A program made the translations under genes and the position numbers. Below the pieces are notes generated by a model, which had not been told where the DNA came from, did no database searches, and saw nothing but the letters and a program-made list of their open reading frames with translations. 64,000 nt of DNA, taken from assembly GCF_001507595.1 (NCBI RefSeq), contig NZ_LQBQ01000003.1:1-64000 (forward strand), given 5' to 3'. Below are positions 53,928-62,932 of this stretch, piece after piece (positions within the stretch are counted from its first letter, which is position 1; every line of letters starts with the position of its first letter). The DNA is from Ruegeria marisrubri (GTDB taxonomy: Bacteria > Pseudomonadota > Alphaproteobacteria > Rhodobacterales > Rhodobacteraceae).

Positions 53928-55313
53928 ATGCTGAACACGCTGTCAGGCCGATTTCTGATCCTGACGACGGTCTTCGTGATGTTGGCCGAAGTGTTGATCT
54001 TCGTGCCGTCGATTGCCCGGTTCCGCGAGGATTTCCTGCTCGACCGTCTGGAGCGCGCCCAGATCGCCTCGCTCGCGCTGCTGGCCGACGACATGCTGTC
54101 GAACGAGCTCGAGGCCGAGCTTCTTGCGAATGCCGGCGTCTTCAACGTCGTGCTGCGGCGGGACGAGGTGCGGCAGCTGATGCTCGCCTCGCCGATCCCG
54201 GGGCAGGTGTCAGACACGTTCGATCTGAGAGATGCCTCGCCCTGGGTTCTGATCCGGGATGCCGTCGAACAGTTCTTTTCCGCCGAGAACCGGATCGTCC
54301 GGGTCATCGGCGAACCGGTGCGTGACGCCGGGCTTCTGATCGAAGTCACCATGGAAACCGATCCACTTCGCGACGCCATGATCGATTATGGCGTGCGCAT
54401 CTTCTGGTTGTCCCTTGTGATCTCGGTGATCACGGCGGTCCTTCTGTTCCTGGCGGTGCGTGTCTTTCTGGTGCGGCCGATCAAGGGGGTCGTCGGATAC
54501 ATGCAGCGCTATGCCCGTGCCCCCGAGGATGCCCATGGCATCATTCAGCCCCACGCGGGGGTGAAGGAACTGCGCGAGGCGGAAGAGGCGCTGCAGATGC
54601 TGCAGACCGAGCTGACCCACGCCTTGAAGCAGCGCGAGCGTCTGGCGCAACTGGGCGAGGCAGTGGCCAAGGTCAGCCATGACCTGCGCAACATCCTGAC
54701 ATCGGCGCAGCTGTTCACCGATCGGATCGAGGCCAGCGAGGACCCTCTGGTGCGGCGCATGGCGCCGAAACTGGTCAACTCGATCACCCGCGCGGTATCG
54801 CTATGCGAAAGCACGCTGGCCTTTGGCAGGGCCGAGGAACCGGCCCCGACCCTGACCATGGTTCGCTTGCGCGACATCACCCAGGACGTGGTGTCGAGCG
54901 AGAGCCTGGCTCTGGAAGGTTCAAATATCGAGATTCGCAACGAAGTGCCCGAGGACATGATCGTCCGGGCGGATCCCGAGCAGATGTTTCGCGTGATCAT
55001 GAACCTTGTCCGGAACGCGCGGCAAGCGCTGGAAATGTCGGACCGTGCGGGCGAGATCACCGTGGCTGCCGAGGAGTGCGAGAATGCCTGGTGTATCGAG
55101 GTTCGCGACAATGGCACTGGCCTGCCGCCCAAGGCGCAGGAAAACCTTTTCACCCCGTTCCAAGGGGGTGTTCGCAAGGGCGGCGCCGGTCTGGGCCTGG
55201 CGATTTCGTCGGAACTGGTGCGCGGTCACGGAGGCGAGTTGCTTCTGAAGAGCACTGGAGAGGACGGAACCACCTTTGAAATAAGGCTTCCGAAGGGCGA
55301 CGGGACTTTTTGA
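53928..55313 (+). CDS. Sensor histidine kinase
   Basis: 461 aa. Two membrane helices flank a periplasmic region (about 10-30 and 150-180), then a HAMP-like linker, a dimerisation/phosphoacceptor helix with the His in KVSHDLRNILTSA, and an ATPase domain with N-box NLVRNARQAL, DNGTGLPP and GGAGLGLAIS. No response regulator gene is adjacent. Signal unknown. Confidence 0.93.
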   Translation: MLNTLSGRFLILTTVFVMLAEVLIFVPSIARFREDFLLDRLERAQIASLALLADDMLSNELEAELLANAGVFNVVLRRDEVRQLMLASPIPGQVSDTFDLRDASPWVLIRDAVEQFFSAENRIVRVIGEPVRDAGLLIEVTMETDPLRDAMIDYGVRIFWLSLVISVITAVLLFLAVRVFLVRPIKGVVGYMQRYARAPEDAHGIIQPHAGVKELREAEEALQMLQTELTHALKQRERLAQLGEAVAKVSHDLRNILTSAQLFTDRIEASEDPLVRRMAPKLVNSITRAVSLCESTLAFGRAEEPAPTLTMVRLRDITQDVVSSESLALEGSNIEIRNEVPEDMIVRADPEQMFRVIMNLVRNARQALEMSDRAGEITVAAEECENAWCIEVRDNGTGLPPKAQENLFTPFQGGVRKGGAGLGLAISSELVRGHGGELLLKSTGEDGTTFEIRLPKGDGTF

Positions 55314-55333
55314 AAGTTTTTTCAAGAATCGGG

Positions 55334-55362
55334 TTGCGCCCCCCCGGCGCTAAGTCTAAATA
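55334..55362 (+). promoter_or_regulatory. Promoter of tRNA-Arg
   Basis: TTGCGC, 17-bp spacer, TAAATA, ending 14 nt before the tRNA. Good spacing; -35 moderate. Confidence 0.55.
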
Positions 55363-55376
55363 GCCCCTCACCAAGC

Positions 55377-55453
55377 GGACCGATAGCTCAGCTGGATAGA
55401 GTACTTGACTACGAATCAAGGGGTCGGGGGTTCGAATCCTCCTCGGTCCGCCA
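55377..55453 (+). tRNA. tRNA-Arg (anticodon ACG)
   Basis: 77-nt cloverleaf with encoded CCA: acceptor GGACCGA/TCGGTCC, D stem GCTC/GAGT, anticodon loop CTACGAA (ACG), T arm GGGGG/CCTCC. It marks the left end of an insertion-sequence-rich region. Confidence 0.96.
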
Positions 55454-55772
55454 CTTGGTACCGAAATGAAAGGGAAATTTCCCTGTGTAGCGGTTTTACC
55501 CGCCAAAAAGCCCGCCATCCGAAATGCGCTTGACTGCTATTAGGTGCGATCGATCGAAGATGCACCATCGGTCGTCATTCCCACATGATTGCGGGTTGCA
55601 AACTAATAAAGTAACCCAAAGGAAGACTGTCAAACCTTACCTTGCAGTGGGGTTAAAAGACCAGTTTCTTTCTGCCTCAATTCGAAAGGTGGGCTAGCAC
55701 AGGACCGATAAAGTCCTATGGTGGCAGGCAAATGCCGGGCATCGTTGCCGTTCCATGGTAACCGCCCGATTT
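55454..55772. other. Gene-free stretch after tRNA-Arg
   Basis: 319 bp, lower GC than the core genome. Nothing supportable is seen beyond a short palindrome AGGGAAATTTCCCT near 55469. No second copy of the tRNA 3' end was found. Confidence 0.4.
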
Positions 55773-56003
55773 CTAACGCGGGCCGCTGTCCTTGACGCGG
55801 GCTGTGATGTCTGGGTCTGACACGAAGGCTTCGAGGAAGTTGCGCCAATCTTTGGGGGATCGTCGGGCGTCGAGGATCAAATCGCGTAGCTCTTCGCTCC
55901 CGTGACCGGTGACGGCGGTGACTGCCTCATCCGTTCCGGTGTGGATGCTGACACTGTTTCCGTAACTGAGGTTATCGTCGTTGCTGACGATTGCGTTCAG
56001 CAT
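55773..56003 (-). CDS. Hypothetical protein (76 aa)
   Basis: ATG start at 56003 without a clear ribosome site. The C-terminal half is helical (EELRDLILDARRSPKDWRNF). No family recognised. It could be a remnant in this decayed region. Confidence 0.4.
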   Translation of the reverse strand: MLNAIVSNDDNLSYGNSVSIHTGTDEAVTAVTGHGSEELRDLILDARRSPKDWRNFLEAFVSDPDITARVKDSGPR

Positions 56004-56104
56004 TTCGGGATTACATCGTTGACGGCGCTGAAATTACACCATGTGCCCGGACGTGACCTTCGCGAACGAGCACTGAAAACGCTTCTCTCCGATTTGTGTG
56101 GAGG

Positions 56105-56187
56105 CCACCGGCCCCTGAAACCATCGTCCCGATGGACCGCAGGCCGGTCATGCACTAACAATCGAGCCGGACCACTCAGCTGGGGCT
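56105..56187 (+). mobile_element. Remnant: right end of an IS3-family element
   Basis: 56105-56158 encodes PPAPETIVPMDRRPVMH and stop, nearly the same as the end of the orfB at 60641, followed by a terminal repeat (GGACCAC-N5-GGGGC) matching the IS right end at 60669. Only the last 18 codons survive. Confidence 0.8.
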
Positions 56188-56189
56188 GA

Positions 56190-56423
56190 TCAGCTCGTCA
56201 GACGGGCTTTCCCGGCTTCCAGGAACTCCTTCGACCAAGGATAATACAAGCTCTCGGCAAGGCCCTCGCGGCGAAACAGCGCTGCAATGCTTTCCTCACC
56301 GCGCAGACTGGCCAAGACGATCCTGATCTTATCCTCGGCCGAGCAATGCTTGCGCGTCTTACGTTTGATGCCCCTGACCAGCTTGTCAGCGGCGTCCTTC
56401 GATGTTCCGGATTTCCTGTTCAT
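56190..56423 (-). pseudogene. Truncated IS3-family transposase orfA
   Basis: MNRKSGTSKDAADKLVRGIK followed by SAEDKIRIVLASLRGEESIA: the N-terminal HTH part of an IS3-family OrfA of a different subgroup. GGAG precedes the ATG at 56423. The frame ends at the junction with the neighbouring IS remnant near 56188. A terminal-repeat-like TGTCTGACGTCAGCACC on the minus strand begins at 56508, so the residual element spans about 56188-56508. Confidence 0.8.
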
Positions 56424-56560
56424 TTTCACTCCATGAAGGTTACGATGAACCAGAAATCCTCCATCGCTCATACCCTCAAATATGTCCGGTAGGTGCTGAC
56501 GTCAGACACTTTTTACGGATTATGGACTTTTACCCTATGAGAAGTTTGTTGTGGCTTGTT

Positions 56561-57679
56561 TCACGCACTGTATTTTAACCATGATGCCTTGTGCCGTGCA
56601 ATCCGAGCGTCGTAGCCGCAATGACAATTTGGGCAATTTAATTTAAACGCGTTTTGCTCTGCTTTTCGATGTTTTTCGGTCTGCAAAAGCTCCAAAAGCG
56701 TATTGGTGTGTAAATTTCCTAATTTGAATGTCACATAACATAGTTGTACGCTACCATCGGCTCCAATCCATATGAGGTCATAAGCAGTACAAGGAACTTT
56801 CATGCGTTCTTTCTTTATGAGCCAATCTGGAATGGATCGCAGACCGCGTTCCGAGTTCGCGATCAGGCCAGGTTTTTTGCGCCTGACTTCAATTAGGCGC
56901 TCCGAAATCTCAACTAAGACACTATGATCTCTTTGATCGAAAGAGAATTTCTCGGCCTCAGCGCCAGATTTAAAGTAAGGGAGTGAATAGTGAACCAGAT
57001 TGATAAACACCTCGGCCTGCATTTCCTGTGCGAAACGCAACATTCTGCTGATGGTGTCGATATTTGCGGTGTGCCGTATTAGTAAAAAGTCAAAGCGCAC
57101 ACGCAGTTGCTCCGGGCCATGGTTTTTTCGCACTGCCTCGACGCCTTGTTTCATAACTTTAAAAGCGCCTTTGCGTTGAACATAAGCGTCGTAAACATCG
57201 CCCGTACCATAGTAGCCAAACGAGATTTTCTTGAGGCCAGCGTCTACCAATTTGTCAATCTTCTTACGTACCAATATCCCATTGGTCGTGATGAATTGGT
57301 CCATTCCGTGATCCGCAATACGCCTAACGTATCTTTCGATATCTTTGTGCAGAAGTGGTTCGCCCCCGTAGAGGCGGATCGTTCGAAAGCCAAGCTCTTT
57401 AGCGTCATCTATTAGACGCTCGCCCACAGACCACGGCAGTTGCTGTTGCGGCATGAAATCGCGACCATAGTTACAAGCTTTACAGCGCAAATTACAATCT
57501 GCGGTTAAGGTGATGAAGAGCGAGTCGGGTACTGGCTTGATGAGGTGAGGATGGCGCAGAGCAAGTTCATGGTAACCACGATCATAGCTGTCTTTGATCG
57601 CTTTAAGCGGGTCGCGTAGAGGTGTGTTTCGAAAGGTTTTCTTGAGCCCATTTTCAATTGATCGCGTAATGTTTCGCAT
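56561..57679 (-). CDS. Radical SAM protein with SPASM-like C-terminus
   Basis: 372 aa. C62-x3-C66-x2-C69 (CNLRCKAC) binds the SAM 4Fe-4S cluster; LYGGEPLLH is the SAM-contact motif. C-terminal cysteines (CYVTF, CPNCHCGYD) fit an auxiliary-cluster SPASM-type domain. Enzymes of this class modify peptides or sugars. No precursor peptide or partner gene is adjacent; both sides are IS sequence. The GC content is clearly lower than the core genes, pointing to transfer. Weak ribosome site. Confidence 0.85.
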   Translation of the reverse strand: MRNITRSIENGLKKTFRNTPLRDPLKAIKDSYDRGYHELALRHPHLIKPVPDSLFITLTADCNLRCKACNYGRDFMPQQQLPWSVGERLIDDAKELGFRTIRLYGGEPLLHKDIERYVRRIADHGMDQFITTNGILVRKKIDKLVDAGLKKISFGYYGTGDVYDAYVQRKGAFKVMKQGVEAVRKNHGPEQLRVRFDFLLIRHTANIDTISRMLRFAQEMQAEVFINLVHYSLPYFKSGAEAEKFSFDQRDHSVLVEISERLIEVRRKKPGLIANSERGLRSIPDWLIKKERMKVPCTAYDLIWIGADGSVQLCYVTFKLGNLHTNTLLELLQTEKHRKAEQNAFKLNCPNCHCGYDARIARHKASWLKYSA

Positions 57680-57884
57680 AATTGCAATTTCCCAAATTTA
57701 TATCGTTACTCTATCAACGCGCGCTGATCTCCAGTCCAATTCTTGACGGCCCGAACCCAGCGATTGCGTGCACCGATAAATTTGCGCCTTAGCCATGGTG
57801 TAGAATTCGCCATCCTACTGGAGTAGCCCCCTGAAAGTGGTCCACCAACTGGGATAGATTATCCCACAAACTGGAGGATCAGCG

Positions 57885-58163
57885 ATGGCTGGAAAACGTG
57901 AGAAGCCAGAAGAGATCGTATCGAAGCTTCGTCAGGTTGAAGTCCTGCAAGGGCAAGGCGCGACGATTGCTGAGGCGGTGCGCCAGATCGGCGTGACGCA
58001 GCAGACGTTCTATCGGTGGCGGAAGCTTTATGGTGGGATGCAGCGGTCTCAGCTTGCCCGGCTGAAAGAGCTTGAGAAGGAGAACCAGCGGCTGCGGCGG
58101 GCGGTATCGGACCTGACGCTGGACAAGCTTATTCTGACCGAGGCTGCAAAGGGAAACTTCTGA
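57885..58163 (+). CDS. IS3-family transposase OrfA
   Basis: 92 aa. HTH (VSKLRQVEVLQGQGATIAEA, then TQQTFYRWRKLYGG) and a leucine-zipper helix (LKELEKENQRLRRAVSDLTL). GGAGG lies upstream. OrfB would follow by frameshift near 58150. Confidence 0.92.
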   Translation: MAGKREKPEEIVSKLRQVEVLQGQGATIAEAVRQIGVTQQTFYRWRKLYGGMQRSQLARLKELEKENQRLRRAVSDLTLDKLILTEAAKGNF

Positions 58164-58717
58164 GCCCTTCACGTCGCCGAAAGTGCATCGACCATGTGCG
58201 GCAGGAACTGGGCGTGTCTGAGCGCCGCGCCTGCCGCACACTTGGTCAGCACCGATCGACGCAGCGTAAGGTGCCCCAGGGCCGGGCTGATGAAGATCGC
58301 CTGACCGACGACATCATTGCGCTGGCTGACCAATACGGGCGCTATGGCTATCGCATGGTAACCGGCCTGCTGAACAACGCGGGCTGGGATGTGAACCACA
58401 AGCGGGTCGAGCGTATCTGGCGGCGTGAAGGGCTGAAAGTGCCACCGAAGCAGAAGAAGAAAGGGCGGCTTTGGCTGAACGACGGGTCATGCATGCGTCT
58501 GCGACCCGAACGGCCGAACCACGTCTGGTCCTATGACTTCGTGCAGGATCGCACCGCAGATGGGCGCGCTTACCGCACACTGAACATCATCGACGAATAC
58601 ACCAGGGAGGCTCTGATGATCCGCGTCGATCGCAAGCTCAACTCAACGGACGTGCTGGATGCGCTGACCGATCTGTTCATTCTGCGCGGCCCGCCGGAAT
58701 ACATCCGGTCCGACAAC
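58148..58717 (+). pseudogene. IS3-family transposase OrfB, 5' part
   Basis: Covers the DNA-binding region and the first Asp of the DDE catalytic core (VWSYDFVQDRT). The frame is cut after IRSDN, exactly before the GPEF of the second catalytic motif, by the IS1111-type insertion. Confidence 0.88.
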
Positions 58718-58953
58718 GTCCTATGTCGGGAAAATTTGGCTGCTTAGGTCAGCAGGTCATGGAGTATTCGGTTGCCCGGATGCTCTGTTATGGTTGCCCA
58801 GACGGTCTCCGCCGTCAAGAAGCGGTCTCTCCCATAGCAAACACAGGGTACGCGCGATGGCGGCCCTCACCGTCCTTAAGACGAGATCCAAAATCCCAAG
58901 CGGAAGACCTGAACATTGTCTACGAGGTCAGCGAACTGCCTCCACGGCTCTTA
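58718..58953 (-). ncRNA. Candidate bridge/seeker RNA of the IS1111-type element
   Basis: The 236-nt non-coding region downstream of the transposase gene is where IS1111-group elements encode the RNA that guides insertion. It contains pairing segments and a repeated GGGCAACC on the minus strand. The boundaries and fold are not resolved; location is the main evidence. Confidence 0.5.
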
Positions 58954-60210
58954 TCAGACAAGGGTCCTTCCGCCTGGGCTCGCCCCTTCGAAGAAAGGAC
59001 GATAAGGTTCGCCATGTTTGACCACGGCGTGTACGGTGCGCGCCATCTTGGCCGCGATGGCGGTGTAGGCCTTGCGGCGCAGATGGGCGTTGTGTCGATC
59101 CCGTGCGATGTAGCGCTCGAACTTGTCGCGAAAGCTGTTGGTGCGTTTGAGAACGGCAACCTGTCCGGCGATCCACAAGGTTCGGCGCAGCCGGGCATTG
59201 CCGTACTTCGAGATCCGGCTCTGGCCGCGGAACATGCCGGACTGCACGGTGGCGAGGTCCATGCCACAGAACTTGAGGAACTGCCGGTGATGCCGGAAGC
59301 GACGCAAGTCACCGGCTTCGGCGAGAATGGTCAGGGCGTTGATCGGCCCGATCCCTGGGATGGTGGTCAGCAGCCGGTAATCCGGATGGTTGGATAAAAG
59401 CTCGACGGCCCGCGCCTCGATCTCGTCGCGCTGTCGGATCAAGCTGCGGCCTTCGGCCAGCACGAGGCGGAACATGCGAACGGCGTCGGAATCTGGGTGA
59501 ACTGGCAACCCCACAGACCCAATCGCCGTCGCGTAAATATCGGAAAGCAGGCGTTCTTTGGAGACCTTGCGGCCGACCACCTGCCAGGCATCAGCAACGA
59601 AGGCTTCGCGGCTCATGGCTGAGATCATGTGTGGCGTCGGGTACTTCTCAAGGAACGCCAGGAACCAGTCGGTTCGCGAGCTGCGATGGAATCTTTCCGC
59701 CTCGGGAAAGTAGAGCGGAAGGTAATGCGTCAGGATGCGATGCCACAGTTCGGTCTTCGAACGCGAGACGATCTCGTGCGTCTTCGAAAGCTCCTGAATG
59801 TCGGCGGTGCCGGTGACCAACGGGTCGTGGAAGAACTGCACGGCGCCGATCTCCAACATGTGCAGGATGACTTGGGCGTCCTTCGGATCGTTCTTGTCCC
59901 AGCTGTTGTGCAGGGCCTCGCGGGTCCGGGCCAGTCCGACGGAGGACACGAGCTTCAGCTCGAACCCGGCTTGGCCAAGGTGATGCGCCAAGGGCCGATG
60001 ATAATTGCCCGTCGCCTCGAATCCGATCCTCACCGGCAGATCGTAGCTGGAAAGAATCCCGCTCAGACGCTCGAAGTCCTCCAACGTGTTCATGATTGTC
60101 ATTCGACGGCGGCGTTTCTTGCCGGGAACACCGATCAATACCTCATGACGGTGCTTGGAAATGTCGATGGCGACCTGCAAGGTCGAGCTGGTAGAATTGG
60201 TGGCGGTCAT
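58954..60210 (-). CDS. IS110-family transposase (DEDD)
   Basis: 418 aa. N-terminal RuvC-like DEDD domain: AIDISKHRHEV, GFEATGNYH, KNDPKDAQ. C-terminal Transposase_20 domain with TTIPGIGPINALTIL and the serine-containing QSGMFRGQSRISKYGNARLR. GGAGA precedes the ATG. It looks intact, so the element may be active. Confidence 0.95.
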   Translation of the reverse strand: MTATNSTSSTLQVAIDISKHRHEVLIGVPGKKRRRRMTIMNTLEDFERLSGILSSYDLPVRIGFEATGNYHRPLAHHLGQAGFELKLVSSVGLARTREALHNSWDKNDPKDAQVILHMLEIGAVQFFHDPLVTGTADIQELSKTHEIVSRSKTELWHRILTHYLPLYFPEAERFHRSSRTDWFLAFLEKYPTPHMISAMSREAFVADAWQVVGRKVSKERLLSDIYATAIGSVGLPVHPDSDAVRMFRLVLAEGRSLIRQRDEIEARAVELLSNHPDYRLLTTIPGIGPINALTILAEAGDLRRFRHHRQFLKFCGMDLATVQSGMFRGQSRISKYGNARLRRTLWIAGQVAVLKRTNSFRDKFERYIARDRHNAHLRRKAYTAIAAKMARTVHAVVKHGEPYRPFFEGASPGGRTLV

Positions 60211-60266
60211 AGCCGGTCTCCTCAGCGGTGTGGTTTACGCAAAACCACTGTTGAGACCTGAGACCC

Positions 60267-60317
60267 GGTTATGGCCACCCGCTGCGCTATTTGACGGCTC
60301 CGCGTGTGGCCATAACC
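60267..60317. repeat. Long hairpin in the 5' non-coding end of the IS1111-type element
   Basis: Perfect 12-bp stem GGTTATGGCCAC/GTGGCCATAACC with a 27-nt loop, between the transposase start and the element end. It may be part of regulation of the transposase transcript. Confidence 0.6.
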
Positions 60318-60347
60318 TCTCAGCAGCTCTTCTTCCCGACGTGCTAT

Positions 60348-60641
60348 GGGCCGGAATTTATTGCTCAGAAGGTGCGGGACTGGATCACCGCCGTCGGCGC
60401 CAAGACAGCTTACATCGAGCCAGGATCACCCTGGGAGAATGGATACTGCGAAAGCTTCAATGCCCGGTTCCGGGATGAACTGCTGAATGGCGAGCTGTTC
60501 TACACCTTGCGCGAAGCCCAAATCCTGATCGAACAATGGCGCGTCCACTATAATACCGTCAGGCCGCACAGCGCATTGGGCTACCGCCCGCCTGCGCCCG
60601 AAAGCATCGTGCCGATGGACCAGAGGCCGACGATGCACTAA
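60348..60641 (+). pseudogene. IS3-family transposase OrfB, 3' part
   Basis: Continues in the same frame with GPEFIAQKVRDWITAVGAKT, contains the catalytic Glu region (PGSPWENGYCESFNARFRDE) and the usual C-terminal RPHSALGYRPPAPESIVPMD. Non-functional while the insertion is present. Confidence 0.9.
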
Positions 60642-60691
60642 CAATCAAACCGGACCACCCGATGGGGGCACGCCAGGAGGAGTATGTTTAG

Positions 60692-62473
60692 TCAGTTTTT
60701 TTTCAGCCCAGCTTGCTCCAGACCGGAAACAATTTCTTCGATGATCTCGGACTCCACGTTGTGGAGTTCGAAAGCGGCCTTTGGATCCTCGGCAAGCAGC
60801 GGCCAGCGTTCCGCCATCCTGTCCAGGTTCTTCCGGGCCGCGGTTTCGTTGCCGAGGGCGCCGTGGGCGATTGCGAGCAGTGCGTAGCTGACACTCGATC
60901 CATCGGCGACGGAATGGTTTGCGGCCTCAAGCATGTCCTCCCAATCCCCCCTCATCATGTGGTTCATCGCAATGATGTGGTAGTAGAAGGGCACAGGCTG
61001 GACCGAGCGCGCGATGGCGCGCTCCATAAGGGGCACGGCTTCCTCGAAACGGTTGCGCGTGCCCAGTCTGTAGGCAAGGTTTGCGAGCGCGTCCGGGTCG
61101 TTAGGGTTCGCCTCGACCGCCTGCTGTGCATAGTCGATCGAACTATCGAAATCCCCTTCGTAGTACTCAATGTGGGAAAGTGCTCGGAGGGCATCAATAT
61201 CCTTCGGAGCGAGAGAGAGGGCACGCATGGCGGCCTCGCGTGCCGGAACGAATTTCTCACCCTCAGCCAGCGTATCGTCGTAACCGAAGCGGGCCGCATC
61301 CATGCGCAGGTAGGCGAGCACCGCCCAGGCGCGGGCGTAGTCGGGGTCCTCGCGTACGGCGTTTTCGAGGCAATCGCGTGCGGCCTGGTATTCTTCGGTG
61401 CGAATGGTCCGCCGGTAGATCTGTGCGCGAGCGACACAGGCATAGGCATCCAGGCTCGATGTCGCGCTATGGGAGAGTGCAAGCGTTCGGGCCTCATTCA
61501 ATGGCCGGCCATAAGATTGCCCAACCACGGTGGCGATCTGCGAAGAGATTTCATCTTGTATTTCGGTGATGCTCCGGTTTTCCGGCCCCTCCGAGTAGCG
61601 TTCGCTCCATAAGACCTTCTGATCCTCGTTGCGCTTAAGCGTGGTACTGACCAGCAATGTATCGTCCTGCTGCCAGACGGTCCCTGTCACGACGAATTGC
61701 GTATTCGGACGCGACCGTGCCGCCTGGGGCTGGCTGGGCCCGGTGGGCTCCAGATAAACGCTCAGGTCCGGAAACTTCAGAAGGGCCGCCGCTATTTCCT
61801 GCGCAAGGCCTGCGGCAAGAAGCGAGGTCAATTCATCTGTACCCCGGCTTTCGAAACCTTCAATCAGGATGCTGGCACCGGCAACAGGGATATCCGGGCC
61901 AGTAGTGGCCTTGTCCTCAGTTCTGTAAATCGCGCCTATCGCGACGGCAGCAAGTGCCAGAACGGCAACGGCAACCACGGCAAATCGGCGCCTCCGCGAT
62001 GAAGTTGCGCCTTCTTGGGACAATTGTATATCTGCAACGCCCGCTTCCGGCTCGGGCGGAACGGCGGGTATTTCTTGGACAGATGGGCTATTCCCGGTTG
62101 GATCGGGCGCGGTCAGGGCTTCGAATTTCGGCACATATCGTCCCTTGGGGATGCTGATCCGGATCGGATCGCCGCGGCCGGCATCGGCGTAGTAGGTATC
62201 GAGATCGCGACGAAGCTTGCGGGCTTCGAGCCGGACTACCGGGTCCGATTGCTGGTCGAAATCCCCCCCCCGGTCGAATACTGCCATCGCGATTGTCGTG
62301 GCCTTGATGCCAGATGCTCGTCCAGCCAGAGCCTCTTCCACGACATAAGCAAGCATGTCGCGACGCCGACCGCTGGCCTGAAAGCCGGGAAATCCAAGGA
62401 TCCGTTTCAGTTGCCGACGGACCTCTTCGTTGGTGATCGGCGTATGACTATAGGTTTCAGGGCGACGCGTCAT
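60692..62473 (-). CDS. Winged-helix/TPR membrane regulator
   Basis: 593 aa. N-terminal DNA-binding-like domain (residues 10-117: RRDMLAYVVEEALAGRASGI, VRLEARKLRRDLDTYY), a linker, one membrane helix (164-183), then a region that often forms a TolB-like fold (260-345), and TPR repeats (370-590; YARAWAVLAYLRMDAARFGY, DPDALANLAYRLGTRN). Architecture of CadC-like regulators, often misnamed adenylate cyclases. Target and signal unknown. Confidence 0.82.
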   Translation of the reverse strand: MTRRPETYSHTPITNEEVRRQLKRILGFPGFQASGRRRDMLAYVVEEALAGRASGIKATTIAMAVFDRGGDFDQQSDPVVRLEARKLRRDLDTYYADAGRGDPIRISIPKGRYVPKFEALTAPDPTGNSPSVQEIPAVPPEPEAGVADIQLSQEGATSSRRRRFAVVAVAVLALAAVAIGAIYRTEDKATTGPDIPVAGASILIEGFESRGTDELTSLLAAGLAQEIAAALLKFPDLSVYLEPTGPSQPQAARSRPNTQFVVTGTVWQQDDTLLVSTTLKRNEDQKVLWSERYSEGPENRSITEIQDEISSQIATVVGQSYGRPLNEARTLALSHSATSSLDAYACVARAQIYRRTIRTEEYQAARDCLENAVREDPDYARAWAVLAYLRMDAARFGYDDTLAEGEKFVPAREAAMRALSLAPKDIDALRALSHIEYYEGDFDSSIDYAQQAVEANPNDPDALANLAYRLGTRNRFEEAVPLMERAIARSVQPVPFYYHIIAMNHMMRGDWEDMLEAANHSVADGSSVSYALLAIAHGALGNETAARKNLDRMAERWPLLAEDPKAAFELHNVESEIIEEIVSGLEQAGLKKN

Positions 62474-62644
62474 TTGGGACTTTGTGATGTCGGTGGAGAT
62501 CGAGAGGCAAGTTAGCAGCTAACTTTGGCAGGTCCCACCGCATTGAGCAAGCCGCTGACAAAAAGTGATAATTCATATGTTGCTACATGTTTCAACGTTC
62601 ACGAGGGCGATCTTCCCTGCCTATCTGAACGAAGGAGCGCATCA

Positions 62645-62932
62645 ATGGCAAAGACATATCTTGAAACACTGATCTGGCGATTTCCGCGGCTCGAAAAGGC
62701 TATTCGGACCTTGCACCGCGAAGACGCGGATTTTCGGTCGATTTGCGAGGAAATGGCGATAGCCGAGGCTGCGCGCGAACGGTGGAAAGACATGCCGAAC
62801 CGGGCCGACGAATACCAGAAAATCTACGACAGGCTGCAGGATGAGTTCCTTGACTACCTCGGTAGAGAGACGCGTGCAGCCTTCGTGCAGTCGTTCAAGC
62901 AAAGGATAAAAGACGATGGCAGGAATACTTAG
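62645..62932 (+). CDS. Small helical protein upstream of a CoA-transferase gene
   Basis: 95 aa, starting at 62645, 8 nt after AAGGAG. Charged helical protein (FPRLEKAIRTLHREDADF, DEYQKIYDRLQDEFLDYLGR). No family I can name. It overlaps the next gene by 17 nt, suggesting coupling with the CoA-transferase. Confidence 0.75.
   Translation: MAKTYLETLIWRFPRLEKAIRTLHREDADFRSICEEMAIAEAARERWKDMPNRADEYQKIYDRLQDEFLDYLGRETRAAFVQSFKQRIKDDGRNT

Larger units (their letters stand above)
58718..60347 (-). mobile_element. IS110-family element, IS1111 subgroup
   Basis: 1630 bp inserted between the N and G codons of SDNGPEF in the host IS3 orfB; removal restores the frame. Sub-terminal inverted repeats GTCGGGAA (58725-58732) and TTCCCGAC (60333-60340) lie exactly 7 bp from each end. 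The 7-bp ends are GTCCTAT and GTGCTAT. No target duplication, as expected for the family. Confidence 0.92.
57826..60669 (+). mobile_element. IS3-family element, disrupted by an IS1111-type insertion
   Basis: Terminal inverted repeats GCCCCC-N5-GTGGTCC at both ends. Without the internal insertion the element would be about 1.21 kb, normal for IS3. OrfA is intact; orfB is split. No clear target duplication is visible. Confidence 0.88.

Noticed and set aside
55377-60690. tRNA-Arg as integration site of a third tRNA-bounded island
   Set aside because: No second copy of the tRNA 3' end and no integrase were found in the IS-rich region, so the association may be coincidence.
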